Below are positions 26,251 to 36,427 of a stretch of 64,000 nucleotides of DNA, piece by piece (position 1 is the stretch's first letter; every line of letters starts with the position of its first letter). The stretch comes from Williamsia sterculiae (GTDB lineage: Bacteria; Actinomycetota; Actinomycetes; Mycobacteriales; Mycobacteriaceae). The position numbers were made by a program, and so were the translations under genes. The DNA lies in contig NZ_FTNT01000004.1 of assembly GCF_900156495.1 (NCBI RefSeq), positions 62,001 through 126,000 on the forward strand, given 5' to 3'. The notes under the pieces were generated by a model that was given only the letters and a program-made list of their open reading frames with translations, was not told the DNA's origin and did not search any database.

Positions 26251-27485
26251 TGCGCACCGTCTCAGAACACCAGCACGTGGTCGCCGGCCTGTTCCCCCCG
26301 CCGCGGGCCGAGGTGGTCCCGCTCGCCGCCGCGCTGGGGCGGATCACGGCAGCCGATGTGCGGGCGACCGTTGACCTGCCCGGTTTCGACAACTCGGCCA
26401 TGGACGGGTACGCGGTGCGCGCCGTCGACATCGCCGCTGCCGCAGAAGACAGCCCGGTCACGCTGCCGGTCTCCGCGGACATCCCGGCGGGTCGCACCGA
26501 CCCGCTGTACCTCGACCCCGGCACCGCGCACCGGATCATGACCGGGTCACCGCTGCCGTCGGGCGCCGACGCCGTGGTGCCGGTGGAGCAGACCGACGCG
26601 GGACTGCAGTCGGTCGCCGTCCACGCGTCGGTGGCCCAGGGCGCCTCGGTGCGCACCGCCGGTTCCGACATCGTCGTCGGCGACCTCGCGATCCCGGCGG
26701 GTACGGTGCTGCACGCGCCGGCCATCGGGTTGCTGGCCGCCCTCGGGTTGCCCGGTGTGGAGGTGCTCGCGCCGGTGCGGGTGGTGGTGGTGTCCACCGG
26801 GTCGGAGCTGGTGGCGGCCGGACAACCTCTGCGGCACGGACAGATCTACGAGTCCAACGGGGTGATGCTGACCTCGGCGCTCAGTGAGGCCGGAGCCATC
26901 GCCCGTCAGGAGCACTTCGTCCCCGACGACGTCGCGCAGTTCCGCGAACGGCTCGACGCGATCATCACCGACGAACGCGGGTGCGACCTCATCGTCACCT
27001 CCGGTGGGGTGAGCGCCGGAGCCTACGAGGTGGTCAAGGACGCTCTCGCGGGCGACGGGGTGGAGTTCGTCAAGGTCGCGATGCAACCGGGGATGCCGCA
27101 GGGGTGTGGTCGGATCCGCGGCCCCGACGGACAGTCGGTGCCGATCGTCACCCTCCCCGGCAACCCGGTCAGCGCACAGGTCTCGTTCGAGGTGTTCCTG
27201 CGCGCACCGCTGCGCCGGGCGATGGGTCTGGCCGACGATCGCGAGCGGACCACCGCCGAGTTGACCGCACCGTTGCACTCCCCCGCGGGCAAGAGACAGT
27301 TCCGACGCGGCATCATCCGCATCGAGGATGGGAGGGTGGTGGTCGACCCGATCGGTCCGCCGTCGTCGCATCACCTGCGGTACCTCGCCGCGGCGAACGC
27401 CCTCATCGACGTCGGCACGGACACCGAGAACCTCGCCCGCGGCGACCTCGCCGAGGTCATCCTGATCGATGACGGCTCCGCCTGA
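26247..27485 (+). CDS. moeA: Molybdopterin molybdenumtransferase MoeA
   Basis: This 412-residue enzyme inserts molybdate into adenylylated molybdopterin, the last step of molybdenum cofactor synthesis. Seen: [13 protein letters not shown] near residue 48, [39 protein letters not shown] and LPGNPVSAQ, in family order. It precedes psd and pssA as moeA2 does in Mycobacterium tuberculosis. It overlaps the upstream peptidase gene by 4 bases. No other moa or moe genes are in the window. Confidence 0.95.
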   Translation: MMRTVSEHQHVVAGLFPPPRAEVVPLAAALGRITAADVRATVDLPGFDNSAMDGYAVRAVDIAAAAEDSPVTLPVSADIPAGRTDPLYLDPGTAHRIMTGSPLPSGADAVVPVEQTDAGLQSVAVHASVAQGASVRTAGSDIVVGDLAIPAGTVLHAPAIGLLAALGLPGVEVLAPVRVVVVSTGSELVAAGQPLRHGQIYESNGVMLTSALSEAGAIARQEHFVPDDVAQFRERLDAIITDERGCDLIVTSGGVSAGAYEVVKDALAGDGVEFVKVAMQPGMPQGCGRIRGPDGQSVPIVTLPGNPVSAQVSFEVFLRAPLRRAMGLADDRERTTAELTAPLHSPAGKRQFRRGIIRIEDGRVVVDPIGPPSSHHLRYLAAANALIDVGTDTENLARGDLAEVILIDDGSA

Positions 27486-27550
27486 TCGCTGTCCGAACCC
27501 GACCCCTGATCCGACCTGACCGCTGCCGACCGGACCGCCGAGAGGACATC

Positions 27551-28303
27551 GTGGCCAGACGCCCACCCATCGACGACCCCCGCGCGGTCACCGCGCACAC
27601 CAGCGGGATCGCGCACGTCGTCGAGCTGATCCGCCACACCGTGCCGCCGATGCATCCGGCCGGGCTACCGTTCGTCGCCGCCGCGGGCGGCGTCGCGGTG
27701 GCCGGCCGCAGACACCGCTGGATCCGTACGCCCGCCGCCGCCACCGCGCTAGCCTGCGCGGCGTTCTTCCGGCACCCCGATCGGGTGCCGCCGTCGACGC
27801 CCGGCGCGGTGGTCGCACCCGCCGACGGCGAGATCACGCTCGTGGACACCGCGACACCCCCGGCGGAGTTGGGCTGGCCCGACCTGCCGTTGCCGAGGGT
27901 CTCGACGTTCCTGTCGCTGCTCGACGTGCACGTGCAACGCTCCCCGAGCACCGGCACGGTCACGCGCTCGGTGCACACCCCCGGATCCTTCCTGTCGGCC
28001 GACCTGCCCGCGGCCAGTGAACAGAACGAGCGGCAGAGCATGGCCATCCGCACCGAAGGCGGCCAGGAGATCGCGGTGGTGCAGATCGCCGGTTTGTTGG
28101 CGCGACGCATCGTCTGCGACCCAGAGTCGGGCGACCGACTGAGCGTTGGTGAGACCTACGGCCTGATCCGGTTCGGCTCTCGCGTCGACGTGTACCTGCC
28201 CGCGCGTACCGAACTTCTGGTCCGACCCGGTCAACGCGCGGTCGGCGGCGAGACCGTGTTCGCCACCCTCCCTTCGACCGACGGAACGGGCTCGGACCGA
28301 TGA
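27551..28303 (+). CDS. psd: Phosphatidylserine decarboxylase
   Basis: This enzyme makes phosphatidylethanolamine from phosphatidylserine at the membrane. The 250-residue protein has the N-terminal membrane-associated region, [16 protein letters not shown] (catalytic Asp-His) and, near the C-terminus, [11 protein letters not shown], where the Gly-Ser bond is self-cleaved to make the pyruvoyl group. Ser therefore becomes the N-terminus of the small alpha chain. GAGAGG precedes GTG 27551. It overlaps pssA by ATGA; the two act in sequence. Confidence 0.95.
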   Translation: MARRPPIDDPRAVTAHTSGIAHVVELIRHTVPPMHPAGLPFVAAAGGVAVAGRRHRWIRTPAAATALACAAFFRHPDRVPPSTPGAVVAPADGEITLVDTATPPAELGWPDLPLPRVSTFLSLLDVHVQRSPSTGTVTRSVHTPGSFLSADLPAASEQNERQSMAIRTEGGQEIAVVQIAGLLARRIVCDPESGDRLSVGETYGLIRFGSRVDVYLPARTELLVRPGQRAVGGETVFATLPSTDGTGSDR

Positions 28304-29250
28304 GCGTCCGCGCACCCAAACCCGACCGCCCACCCGGTTCCCACCCGCGCCGCCGCCCGACCAGGCGACAGTCGTCGTTCCCCCCGTCGGGTCGGATGTC
28401 GGTGCCGTCGGCGTTGAGTGGCGGCGGTCGGCTGCTGGTGCCGTCAGCGCTGACCGTGCTCGCGATCTGTGCCGGTCTGTCTTCGGTGAAGTTCGCCCTC
28501 GACAACCGGGTGGACCTGTCGATCGCGATGATCGCGGCAGCAGCGCTGCTCGACGGTCTCGACGGTCGGGTCGCGCGATTGTTGGGGGCGACCACCAAGA
28601 TCGGCGCCGAACTCGACTCGCTGGCCGATGCGATCAACTTCGGGGTCGCGCCCGCGCTGACCATCTATCTGGTGCTGATGCGCGACAACAACGTCGGGTG
28701 GGTGCTCGCGCTGGTGTACTGCTGCGCGATCGTGCTGCGGTTGGCGCGGTTCAACATCCTCGCCGACGACGAGGATCAGCCCGAGTGGAGCAAGGGCTTC
28801 TTCGTGGGCGTACCCGCTCCGGCCACCGCGATCATCGCGCTGGCACCGGTGGCGGGCCGGCAGCAGTGGGGCGACGGTTGGTGGGAGAGCACCACCGCGG
28901 TGGCGGTCTGGACGGTGCTCAGTGCACTGCTGGCGGTCAGCCGCATCCCCACCGCGTCGCTGAAGTCGTGGGCGGTCCCGCAGCGGGCGCTGGCGGCGAT
29001 CCTGTTCGTGGTCGCCGTGGCGGCCGCACTGCTGGTCACCTACCCGTATCTGCTGATGTTGCTGGCGATCGCGGCCTACCTGCTGCACATCCCGTTCGCC
29101 TGGCGGACGCAGAGCTGGGTACGCGCCCGACCCGACACCTGGGACTACGCCCCCTCCGAGCGTCGGGCGGAGCGCAAGGCGATGCGTCGGGCCCGCAGAC
29201 CGCGACCGCGGGTGTCGGAGGCCCGACTGGGCCTCCGACGACCACGCTGA
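28300..29250 (+). CDS. pssA: CDP-diacylglycerol-serine O-phosphatidyltransferase
   Basis: This 316-residue integral membrane enzyme transfers phosphatidyl from CDP-diacylglycerol to serine. The CDP-alcohol phosphotransferase motif DG-x2-AR-x8-G-x3-D-x3-D is complete in DGRVAR followed by G-AEL-D-SLA-D. About 40 basic, proline-rich residues precede the first membrane helix and about 40 basic residues follow the last. It is coupled to psd by overlap, so serine lipid is made and decarboxylated by one operon. It ends 3 bases before the convergent neighbour. Confidence 0.95.
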   Translation: MSVRAPKPDRPPGSHPRRRPTRRQSSFPPSGRMSVPSALSGGGRLLVPSALTVLAICAGLSSVKFALDNRVDLSIAMIAAAALLDGLDGRVARLLGATTKIGAELDSLADAINFGVAPALTIYLVLMRDNNVGWVLALVYCCAIVLRLARFNILADDEDQPEWSKGFFVGVPAPATAIIALAPVAGRQQWGDGWWESTTAVAVWTVLSALLAVSRIPTASLKSWAVPQRALAAILFVVAVAAALLVTYPYLLMLLAIAAYLLHIPFAWRTQSWVRARPDTWDYAPSERRAERKAMRRARRPRPRVSEARLGLRRPR

Positions 29251-29253
29251 TCG

Positions 29254-29763
29254 CTAGCTGCTCAACGAGCCCTGGGTGCCGGTCTGACCGTCGGGCACCT
29301 GCAGATCCGAGCTGCTGCCGGTACCGCTGCCGGGTACGGTGCCCTGCTGCTGGGTTCCCGTGCCCGACTGCCCGGTGCCAGACTGGGTGCCGTCGGACTG
29401 GCCACCCATCTGGCCCTGCCCCATCTGGCCGCCACCCATCTGACCGCCCATCTGGCCGCCACCCATCTGGCCGCCGAACGGGCTGTTCATCTGACTGCCG
29501 CCGGGTCCCTGCTGCGTGCTGCTCGATCCGGAATGACCCGCCCAGTACCCCACTCCGAAACCGATGCCGGTGAACAGCAGCCCGATCGCCACCGCGCCGG
29601 CGACCACCACGTTGCGCACGCTGAAGGTCTGCACGCCGGGGGTGTTCGCGGCCGGGTCGTTCGGGTTGTGGGCATCGGCCACCCCTGCCCGTGGCGCGGT
29701 CGGGGCTTCCGCGACCTGGGAACGCTGGTCGTAGGGATGCGCTGCGGCTGCTGGCTGGGACAT
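29254..29763 (-). CDS. Single-pass membrane protein with Gly/Gln/Met repeats
   Basis: The 169-residue protein has about 55 polar N-terminal residues, one membrane helix rich in GxxxG spacing (VVVAGAVAIGLLFTGIGFGVGYWAGH), and a low-complexity outer tail with tandem GGQM/GGGQM units (residues about 95-125), then Ser/Thr/Gln-rich sequence. ATG 29763 has GAGGGTGAG upstream. I recognise no family. Regularly spaced Met could bind copper(I), but the compositional bias could also be structural only. Confidence 0.75.
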   Translation of the reverse strand: MSQPAAAAHPYDQRSQVAEAPTAPRAGVADAHNPNDPAANTPGVQTFSVRNVVVAGAVAIGLLFTGIGFGVGYWAGHSGSSSTQQGPGGSQMNSPFGGQMGGGQMGGQMGGGQMGQGQMGGQSDGTQSGTGQSGTGTQQQGTVPGSGTGSSSDLQVPDGQTGTQGSLSS

Positions 29764-29906
29764 GGAGTTCTCACCCTCGTCGATCGGCGGGCACGGCACC
29801 CGCGGTCCGGCGATCTGCCGGTCTGATCACTTGGTACGGAGCAGAACTTGCGACCGTCTGTGACGATCCTGGCAATCAGGTGTGCGCCGGGTCGACGCAT
29901 CGCGCG

Positions 29907-30347
29907 TCAGCTGCCGGTGCTGATCTCGTAGTAGACCGAGTTCGCGCCACCGGTCGCCGTGGGTGCGGCCCCGACCTGGACGAAGTAGTGGGTGCCCTTC
30001 TTGGTCCCGTCGAGCAGCACCACCCGGGCTCCCGACGTCCCGCTCCGGCTCGACTCGGTGTACCCGGCCGCGGTCAATGTGCCGACCGCGGCATCGAGCG
30101 CATCCTTCGATCCGGACCGCGCCTGGATGGTGAGGTTCCATCCGTTGGCCTTGGAACCACCCGCCGCCAGCACCGTGCCGTCGATGAGCGGGATGTCACC
30201 GGTGGGCAGGTCGGCCGGAATGGTGACACCCGAGCCCGACGACGGCCCCGGCTTGTCGCTCCCCGCACCGCACCCGGCGACCAGCACCACGGCCAGCATC
30301 GCCACCAGCACCCCGACTACGGGCGTCCGTGCCCCACCAGACCTCAT
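29907..30347 (-). CDS. Putative lipoprotein of unknown function
   Basis: This 146-residue exported protein has a hydrophobic signal and lipobox VAGC at about residues 22-25, then a Ser/Gly linker and a roughly 100-residue domain containing IPLIDGTVLAAGGSKANGWNLTIQARSG and a C-terminal NSVYYEIST. The domain looks like one alpha/beta unit with the pattern seen in mycobacterial Lpq-type lipoproteins, but I cannot assign it. GGAGGG precedes ATG 30347. It is divergent from the Mrp operon. Confidence 0.75.
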   Translation of the reverse strand: MRSGGARTPVVGVLVAMLAVVLVAGCGAGSDKPGPSSGSGVTIPADLPTGDIPLIDGTVLAAGGSKANGWNLTIQARSGSKDALDAAVGTLTAAGYTESSRSGTSGARVVLLDGTKKGTHYFVQVGAAPTATGGANSVYYEISTGS

Positions 30348-30508
30348 CCGTGAACCCTCCCACACCCGCTCGCGACCACCGCTCGAGCAGCCACGGTAGC
30401 CGGAGACGCCGCGACCAGCACCGGTAGACTGGGTACGCGGGTGACCGGGAAGCCATGTCGGTACGCCGCCCGCGACACCCCGCCCATCACACAGACGGAG
30501 TGCCACCC

Positions 30509-33463
30509 TTGGTCGCAGTTCTCCTCGCACTGACCCTCACGGCAATTGCCGCACCTGCGATCATCACCTGGCTCGGCCCCCGCGGCTTCTACCTGCTGGC
30601 CCTCGCACCCGCGCTGTCGGTGGGGTGGGTGCTGACGCAGTGGCCCAGCGCCGGGTCGGAGACCGCGGTGCAGACCATCCGGTGGGTTCCCACCCTGCAG
30701 ATGGACATCGTGCTGCGCTTCGACGACCTGGCTGCGGTGTTGTCGGTGTTGGTGCTGGGCGTCGGTGCGCTGGTGCTCTGCTACTGCGCGCAGTACTTCG
30801 ACAGTTACGACGCCGAGAGCGGCCCCCGTTCACGTCGCAGTGTCGCCCGGTTCGCCGGTGAGCTGGTGGCTTTCGCCGGGTCCATGTTCGGCCTGGTGTG
30901 CAGCGACAACATGCTGGTCATGTACGTGTTCTGGGAGCTGACCACTGTCCTGTCATTCCTGCTGGTCGGCTTCTACGCCTACCGCGCGACGTCACGTCGA
31001 GCCGCGACCCAGGCACTGCTGGTCACCACCTTCGGTGGTCTGGCCATGCTCGTCGGCATCGTGATGCTCGGCATCCGTGCGGGCAGCTTCCTGTTCTCCG
31101 ACGTTCTCGCCGACCCTCCGACCGGCACCTACGTGGTGGTGGCGGTGGCGCTGATCCTGATCGGTGCGCTGAGCAAGTCGGCCATCGTGCCGTTCCACTT
31201 CTGGTTGCCCGGGGCAATGGCCGCGCCCACGCCGGTCAGCGCGTACCTGCACGCCGCGGCCATGGTGAAGGCCGGGGTGTTCCTGGTGGCGCGCTTGGCG
31301 CCGGGCTTCTCGTCGGGGGCTGTCTGGCATGTGATGGTGGTGGGGCTGGGTCTGCTCACGATGGTGCTGGGCGGTTGGCGGTCGTTGCGCGAGTTCGATC
31401 TCAAGTTGATCCTCGCCTTCGGTACCGTCTCCCAACTCGGGTTCATCATGGTGTTGGTCGGTATCGGCGACGACGACGTGGCGCTGGCCGGTGTCGCGAT
31501 GATCGTCGCGCACGCCTTCTTCAAGGCCGCCCTGTTCATGGTGGTCGGCATCATCGACCACTCGACCGGAACCCGCGACATCCGTCGCCTCGCCCGCCTC
31601 GGCGCCGAGGCACCGGGACTCCTGGTGATCGCGGCCCTGGCCGCGGCGTCGATGGCCGGGGTGCCGGTCACCCTGGGCTTCGTGGGCAAGGAATCCGCCT
31701 TCAGCACCGTCTGGCACACCCACGCGCTCAGCCACTGGCAGGCCATCGGCGCCACCCTGATCCTGGTCGCCGGTTCGGTGCTGACCTTCGCCTACAGCAC
31801 CCGTTTCCTGTGGGGCGCGTTCGGTCGCAAGGTGCGGCGCAAGCCCAGCAGCGCGGTGGCCGGGATGCACCGTCCCGGCGTCGCGTTCCAGGCCCCCGCG
31901 GCCGTGCTCGCCGTACTCGGTCTGCTCGGCGGCATCCTCGCGTCGCTGATCAGCCCCCTGTTCGAGCCGTACGCCGAGACCCTCCCCGACTTCGACGGCG
32001 AGATCGAGCACCTCGCCCTCTGGCACGGGTTCACCCTCGCGCTGGCGTTCTCCGCCGTGGTGATCGGGGCCGGTGCGGTGTTGTTCCTGCTGATCCGGTC
32101 GCGTCGGCTCACCTTCCGCCGCCCGCCGCTGGGCAACGCCGACCGCATCTACGACGCGTCCCTGCGGTTCGCCGACACCCTCTCGTTCACGTTGACCCGG
32201 TTCACCCAGCGCGGCTCGCTGCCCGTGACGCAGGGCGTCATCATCACCACCCTGGTGCTGCTCCCCACGGTCATGTTGTTCCTGGGGGCTCGCAACCGTC
32301 TCGCACCGGACGGCTTCGAGTCGGTCTACCAGCTGGTCATCGGGATCATCATGGTCGCCGCGGCGATCGCGGCGACGGTGCTGCGCAACCGTCTGGCCGC
32401 GACTCTGGTGGTCGGGATCACCGGTTACGGCGCCGGCATGATCTTCGCGCTGTACGGGGCCCCCGATCTCGCGCTGACCCAGTTCCTGGTGGAGACGTTG
32501 ACCCTGGTCATCTTCGTGCTGGTGCTGCGCAAGCTGCCCGCCGAGGCCGAGGCACGCCACGAGACGGGGTTCAAACCGTTGCGCGCGCTGATCGGGTTGG
32601 CGTTCGGCACCCTGCTGGTGGTCGGTGGGCTCTTCGCCGCGGCCGCCCGCAGCACGACGCCGATCAGCGTGCACATTCCGCGGGCCGCCTACGACTTCGG
32701 TCACGGGTCCAACGCGGTGAACGTACTGCTGGTCGACATCCGCGCCTGGGACACCCTGGGCGAGGTGTCGGTGCTGTTGGTCGCCGCCACCGGTGTGGCG
32801 TCGATGGTCTTCCGCAGCCGCCGGTTCGGTTCGGCGCCCCGGGTGGCCGACGCCGCAAGGATGCACGCCGCGCGCACCGACGCCGAGGTCGACGCCGACT
32901 CCTCGGTCGATGCCACCAGCCGCACCACCTGGTTGCGCGGCAGCACCTTCCGCAACCCGCGCCATCGCTCGATGGTGTTGGAGGCCACCACCCGGCTGAT
33001 CTTCCCGACCATGGTGGTCCTCTCCGTGTACTTCTTCTTCTCCGGACACAACGCGCCCGGAGGTGGATTCGCCGGGGGCCTGACCATGGGTATGGCACTG
33101 GTGTTGCGCTACCTGGCCGGCGGTCGCTACGAGCTCGGTGAGGCGCTGCCCATCGACGCCGGTCGTCTGCTGGGTCTCGGGCTGGCCATCGCGAGTACCA
33201 CCGCGGTGGTGTCGTTGCTCCTGGGGGCGCCCGCCCTGAGTTCGGCGGTGCTGACCGTTCACCTGCCGCTGATCGGGACCGTCAAGATGGTGACCGCACT
33301 GTTCTTCGACCTCGGCGTCTACCTGATCGTCGTCGGCCTGATCCTCGACGTCCTGCGCAGCCTGGGTGCGCGGCTGGAACTGGAACCCAGTCGCGCCGGT
33401 GTGGCACCCGACCCCACTGTCGAACCCGCCGAACCATCCGCACCGCAGGAGGTGACCCGATGA
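30509..33463 (+). CDS. mrpA: Mrp cation/proton antiporter subunit A fused to MrpB
   Basis: This is the largest subunit of the Mrp Na+(K+)/H+ antiporter. The N-terminal two thirds are NuoL-like (FVLVMYVFWELTTVLSFLLVGFY region, KSAIVPFHFWLPGAMAAPTPVSAYLHAAAMVKAGVF). Next comes the MrpA-specific DUF4040 region, then an MrpB domain with SGHNAPGGGFAGGLTMG. There is no separate mrpB, so the fusion supplies it. TTG 30509 is preferred because GGAG lies 8 bases upstream; ATG 30455 would add 18 basic residues. It overlaps mrpC by 4 bases and heads a six-gene operon for pH, sodium and membrane-potential homeostasis. Confidence 0.93.
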   Translation: MVAVLLALTLTAIAAPAIITWLGPRGFYLLALAPALSVGWVLTQWPSAGSETAVQTIRWVPTLQMDIVLRFDDLAAVLSVLVLGVGALVLCYCAQYFDSYDAESGPRSRRSVARFAGELVAFAGSMFGLVCSDNMLVMYVFWELTTVLSFLLVGFYAYRATSRRAATQALLVTTFGGLAMLVGIVMLGIRAGSFLFSDVLADPPTGTYVVVAVALILIGALSKSAIVPFHFWLPGAMAAPTPVSAYLHAAAMVKAGVFLVARLAPGFSSGAVWHVMVVGLGLLTMVLGGWRSLREFDLKLILAFGTVSQLGFIMVLVGIGDDDVALAGVAMIVAHAFFKAALFMVVGIIDHSTGTRDIRRLARLGAEAPGLLVIAALAAASMAGVPVTLGFVGKESAFSTVWHTHALSHWQAIGATLILVAGSVLTFAYSTRFLWGAFGRKVRRKPSSAVAGMHRPGVAFQAPAAVLAVLGLLGGILASLISPLFEPYAETLPDFDGEIEHLALWHGFTLALAFSAVVIGAGAVLFLLIRSRRLTFRRPPLGNADRIYDASLRFADTLSFTLTRFTQRGSLPVTQGVIITTLVLLPTVMLFLGARNRLAPDGFESVYQLVIGIIMVAAAIAATVLRNRLAATLVVGITGYGAGMIFALYGAPDLALTQFLVETLTLVIFVLVLRKLPAEAEARHETGFKPLRALIGLAFGTLLVVGGLFAAAARSTTPISVHIPRAAYDFGHGSNAVNVLLVDIRAWDTLGEVSVLLVAATGVASMVFRSRRFGSAPRVADAARMHAARTDAEVDADSSVDATSRTTWLRGSTFRNPRHRSMVLEATTRLIFPTMVVLSVYFFFSGHNAPGGGFAGGLTMGMALVLRYLAGGRYELGEALPIDAGRLLGLGLAIASTTAVVSLLLGAPALSSAVLTVHLPLIGTVKMVTALFFDLGVYLIVVGLILDVLRSLGARLELEPSRAGVAPDPTVEPAEPSAPQEVTR

Positions 33464-34059
33464 GCGTGAACCTCGGACTGCTGGTGGTGGCGGGTCTGGT
33501 CGCGGCCTGTGGCGTCTACCTCGTCCTGGAACGCAGCCTGATCCGAATGCTGCTCGGCCTGCTGATGATCGGCAACGCGCTCAACGTGCTGATCATCACC
33601 GTCTCTGGCGCGATGGGGAACCCGCCGATCATCGGTCGCGACTCCGACGGTCGCGGTGCCGACGCCGACCCACTGGCGCAGGGCATGGTGCTCACCGCGA
33701 TCGTGATCAGCATGGGGGTCGCCGCCTTCGTGTTGTCGATGGCCTACCGGTCGTTCGTGATCAACACTGACGACGAGGTGGACGACGATCCCGAGGACGT
33801 CAAACTCGCCCGGCAGCAGTCGCTGTCGACGGCACCGGACCGGGACCGCTCCGACAACCCGCAGACGTTGGCCGACACCCCCGGTGGTGACATGTTCGAC
33901 GAGGAGGGCAACCGGTTGAGCGCCGAACAGGTCAAGGCCCGCAGGCGCGATCTGCTCGAGACGGATGTGCTGCCGGCACCCGAGGACACCCCCGACGACG
34001 ACGATCCCGACGACACCGACCCGGACGACGGAGCCGACCCGGAGGTGACCACCGCATGA
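33460..34059 (+). CDS. mrpC: Mrp antiporter subunit C with long acidic tail
   Basis: The first 105 or so residues are a normal NuoK-like MrpC: three helices and LLGLLMIGNALNVLIITVSG, DPLAQGMVLTAIVISMGVAAFVLSMAY. The remaining 90 residues are hydrophilic and very acidic, ending in runs of Asp (EDTPDDDDPDDTDPDDG). MrpC elsewhere is about 115 residues, so the tail nearly doubles it; it probably lies in the cytoplasm. ATGA overlaps tie it to mrpA and mrpD. Confidence 0.93.
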   Translation: MSVNLGLLVVAGLVAACGVYLVLERSLIRMLLGLLMIGNALNVLIITVSGAMGNPPIIGRDSDGRGADADPLAQGMVLTAIVISMGVAAFVLSMAYRSFVINTDDEVDDDPEDVKLARQQSLSTAPDRDRSDNPQTLADTPGGDMFDEEGNRLSAEQVKARRRDLLETDVLPAPEDTPDDDDPDDTDPDDGADPEVTTA

Positions 34060-35663
34060 CCACCTCCTGGTTCCCCGTCCTCATCGTGCTGCCGACACTG
34101 ATCCCGCTCGGCGCCGCCGCCATCACCCTGTTCATGGGTCGTAGCCCGAGGATCCAGCGCAGCATCACCGTCGCCGCCATCGTGGCGGTGTTCGTCGACT
34201 CCTGCCTGCTGCTCGTCCTCACCGATCGGGAAGGCACCTACGCCCTCGACGTCGGCGGATGGGACAGCAGGGGTACCGGCAGCGGGCCGCTGGGGGTGAC
34301 GCTCGTCGTCGACCAACTCGCCGCCCTGATGCTGGTGGTGTCCAGCGCGGTGCTGCTCTGCGTGGTGCTGTACGCGGTCGGGCAGGGTATCCGCGACGGC
34401 GGCGAGAACCAGCCCGTCTCGATCTTCCTGCCCACCTATCTGGTGCTGTGCGCGGGTGTGTGCAACGCCTTCCTGGCCGGTGACCTGTTCAACCTGTACG
34501 TCTCGTTCGAGGTGCTGCTCGCCGCCAGCTTCGTGCTGCTCACCCTCGGCGCCAGCGCCGACCGCGTGCGGGCGGGCGTCTCCTACGTGATGGTCTCGAT
34601 GGTCTCGTCGATGATTTTCCTGGCCGGCATCGGTTTGATCTACGCGGCCGTCGGCACGCTCAACATGGCCGAGATCGCGGTGCGGTTGCGCGACGTCCCC
34701 GAGGGCACCAGGGGTGCGCTGTTCGCGGTGCTGCTCGTCGCCTTCGGCATCAAGGCCGCGATCTTCCCGCTGTCGAGCTGGCTGCCGGACTCCTACCCCA
34801 CCGCACCGGCTCCGGTCACCGCCGTGTTCGCCGGCTTGCTCACCAAGGTCGGTGTCTACGCCATCATCCGGACTCATTCGCTGCTGTTCCCCGGCGGTTC
34901 GATGGACAACGTGCTGCTGGTGGCCGGCCTGCTGACCATGCTGGTCGGGATCCTGGGTGCCATCTCGCAGGCCGACATCAAGCGACTGCTCTCGTTCACG
35001 TTGGTCAGCCACATCGGCTACATGATCTTCGGCATCGCATTGTCCGATCAGGTCGGACTGGCCGCGGCGATCTTCTACGTGGCCCACCACATCCTCGTGC
35101 AGACCACACTGTTCCTCGTCGTCGGACTCATCGAGCGACAGGCCGGCTCGGCGTCGCTGCGTCGCCTCGGCGGGTTGATCGCCAGTCCCCTGTTGGCCGT
35201 GCTGTTCCTCATCCCGGCGTTGAATCTGGGGGGCATCCCGCCGTTCTCCGGTTTCATCGGCAAGGTCGCGCTGATGGAGGCAGGCACCCGGGACGGCAGT
35301 GTGCTGGCCATTGCGCTCATCGTCGGGTCCGTGGTGACCAGTCTGTTGACGCTGTACGTGATGGCACGGATCTGGACCAAGGCATTCTGGCGACCGCGCG
35401 CCGACGCCCCCGAAGGTGATCTCGCCGACGCCGGACCGTCGTCGTTGATGACCGAAGGCGACATGGCCGACATCGCCTACGACCAGCGCGCCGACGTCGG
35501 TCGGATGCCGATCGGCATGGTGATCCCCACGATGCTGATGATCGCCGCGGGGCTGGCGCTGACGTTCTGGGCCGGTCCGATCTTCGACTTCACCGACACC
35601 GCCGCGGTGAACCTCTGCGATCCCTCCAACTATCTCGACGCCGTCCTCGGAGGTGGTCACTGA
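34056..35663 (+). CDS. mrpD: Mrp antiporter subunit D
   Basis: This 535-residue NuoM/N-like proton-translocating subunit has about 14 helices. Seen: FEVLLAASFVLLTLGA with the conserved Glu, KAAIFPLSSWLPDSYPTAPAPVTAVFAGLLTKVGVYA with the conserved Lys, and QADIKRLLSFTLVSHIGYM. It is the second proton-channel-like subunit and is needed with MrpA for antiport. It overlaps mrpC, and its last base is the first of mrpE. Confidence 0.95.
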   Translation: MTTSWFPVLIVLPTLIPLGAAAITLFMGRSPRIQRSITVAAIVAVFVDSCLLLVLTDREGTYALDVGGWDSRGTGSGPLGVTLVVDQLAALMLVVSSAVLLCVVLYAVGQGIRDGGENQPVSIFLPTYLVLCAGVCNAFLAGDLFNLYVSFEVLLAASFVLLTLGASADRVRAGVSYVMVSMVSSMIFLAGIGLIYAAVGTLNMAEIAVRLRDVPEGTRGALFAVLLVAFGIKAAIFPLSSWLPDSYPTAPAPVTAVFAGLLTKVGVYAIIRTHSLLFPGGSMDNVLLVAGLLTMLVGILGAISQADIKRLLSFTLVSHIGYMIFGIALSDQVGLAAAIFYVAHHILVQTTLFLVVGLIERQAGSASLRRLGGLIASPLLAVLFLIPALNLGGIPPFSGFIGKVALMEAGTRDGSVLAIALIVGSVVTSLLTLYVMARIWTKAFWRPRADAPEGDLADAGPSSLMTEGDMADIAYDQRADVGRMPIGMVIPTMLMIAAGLALTFWAGPIFDFTDTAAVNLCDPSNYLDAVLGGGH

Positions 35664-36427
35664 TGCCCGGTTCACGACGCGACCCGTATCAGCGCGGTCG
35701 ACTGCGTTCCCGCCTGCACTACGCGTGGCGGGTGAACTTCATGCGGTTGGCCTGGGGGTTGACCCGGGCGGTGGTGTGGGGCAAGACGCACATACACCTG
35801 GGTCGGTTCCTGGGGTCCGACAACCGTGAGATAGCGGTCCGACTCGGTACGCTGGTCTGGCTGGCCGCGGTGTGGGTACTTCTGTGGGGCACTCTGACCT
35901 GGGGAAATGTGTTGGCCGGGCTGGGCGTCGGGCTGCTGATCACCCTGTTGCTCCCGCTGCCCCGAGTGCCGGTGGAGGGCCGTGTACACCCGTTGGTCGT
36001 GCTCGACCTGCTGGGCAGGCTGATCGTCGACTTCTTCATCTCCAGCGCACAGGTGGCGTGGCTGACCGTTCGGCCGCGACCGCCGATGGGCGCCGTGCTC
36101 CGGACCCGGCTGGCCATCCGTTCCGACATGGTGCTGACCCTCGCGGTCGACTACATCAACCTCGTGCCCGGCACCATGGTGTTGGAGATCGACCACCGAC
36201 GCCGGTTGTTGTACGTGCACGTCATCGACGTCAGCTCCGACCGCAGCGTCGCCAAGTTCTACAAGCAGATGGCCACCGTCGAGCGGCTGTTCACCCGCGC
36301 CTTCGAACGTGAGTCGGAGTGGCGGCCGAGTCCGTACCACGGCGTCGACGACGACTTCCACGCTGTGATACCGGCCGAGCGGATGGCGGCGAGCGAGCGG
36401 CCGGCCGAGATCCGGGAGGGCTCATGA
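35663..36427 (+). CDS. mrpE: Mrp antiporter subunit E
   Basis: This 254-residue MnhE-family membrane protein has two or three N-terminal helices (LVWLAAVWVLLWGTLTWGNVLAGLGVGLLITLLLP) and the cytoplasmic MrpE domain with SDMVLTLAVDYINLVPGTMVLEID and LYVHVIDV. Compared with the usual 160-170 residues it has about 50 basic residues at the front and about 40 at the back. It overlaps mrpF by ATGA. Confidence 0.93.
   Translation: MPGSRRDPYQRGRLRSRLHYAWRVNFMRLAWGLTRAVVWGKTHIHLGRFLGSDNREIAVRLGTLVWLAAVWVLLWGTLTWGNVLAGLGVGLLITLLLPLPRVPVEGRVHPLVVLDLLGRLIVDFFISSAQVAWLTVRPRPPMGAVLRTRLAIRSDMVLTLAVDYINLVPGTMVLEIDHRRRLLYVHVIDVSSDRSVAKFYKQMATVERLFTRAFERESEWRPSPYHGVDDDFHAVIPAERMAASERPAEIREGS

Noticed and set aside
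29350-29500. Possible CRISPR-like short repeats
   Set aside because: The repeats are the codons of the Gly/Gln/Met tail, with no constant spacers and an intact reading frame.
30992-33262. 756-residue open frame antisense to mrpA
   Set aside because: It is rich in Gln, His, Arg and Gly, as expected for the complement of membrane-helix codons, and has no recognisable motif.
33744-35675. 643-residue frame antisense to mrpC and mrpD
   Set aside because: Same reason: Gln/His/Asp-rich shadow of a transmembrane gene.
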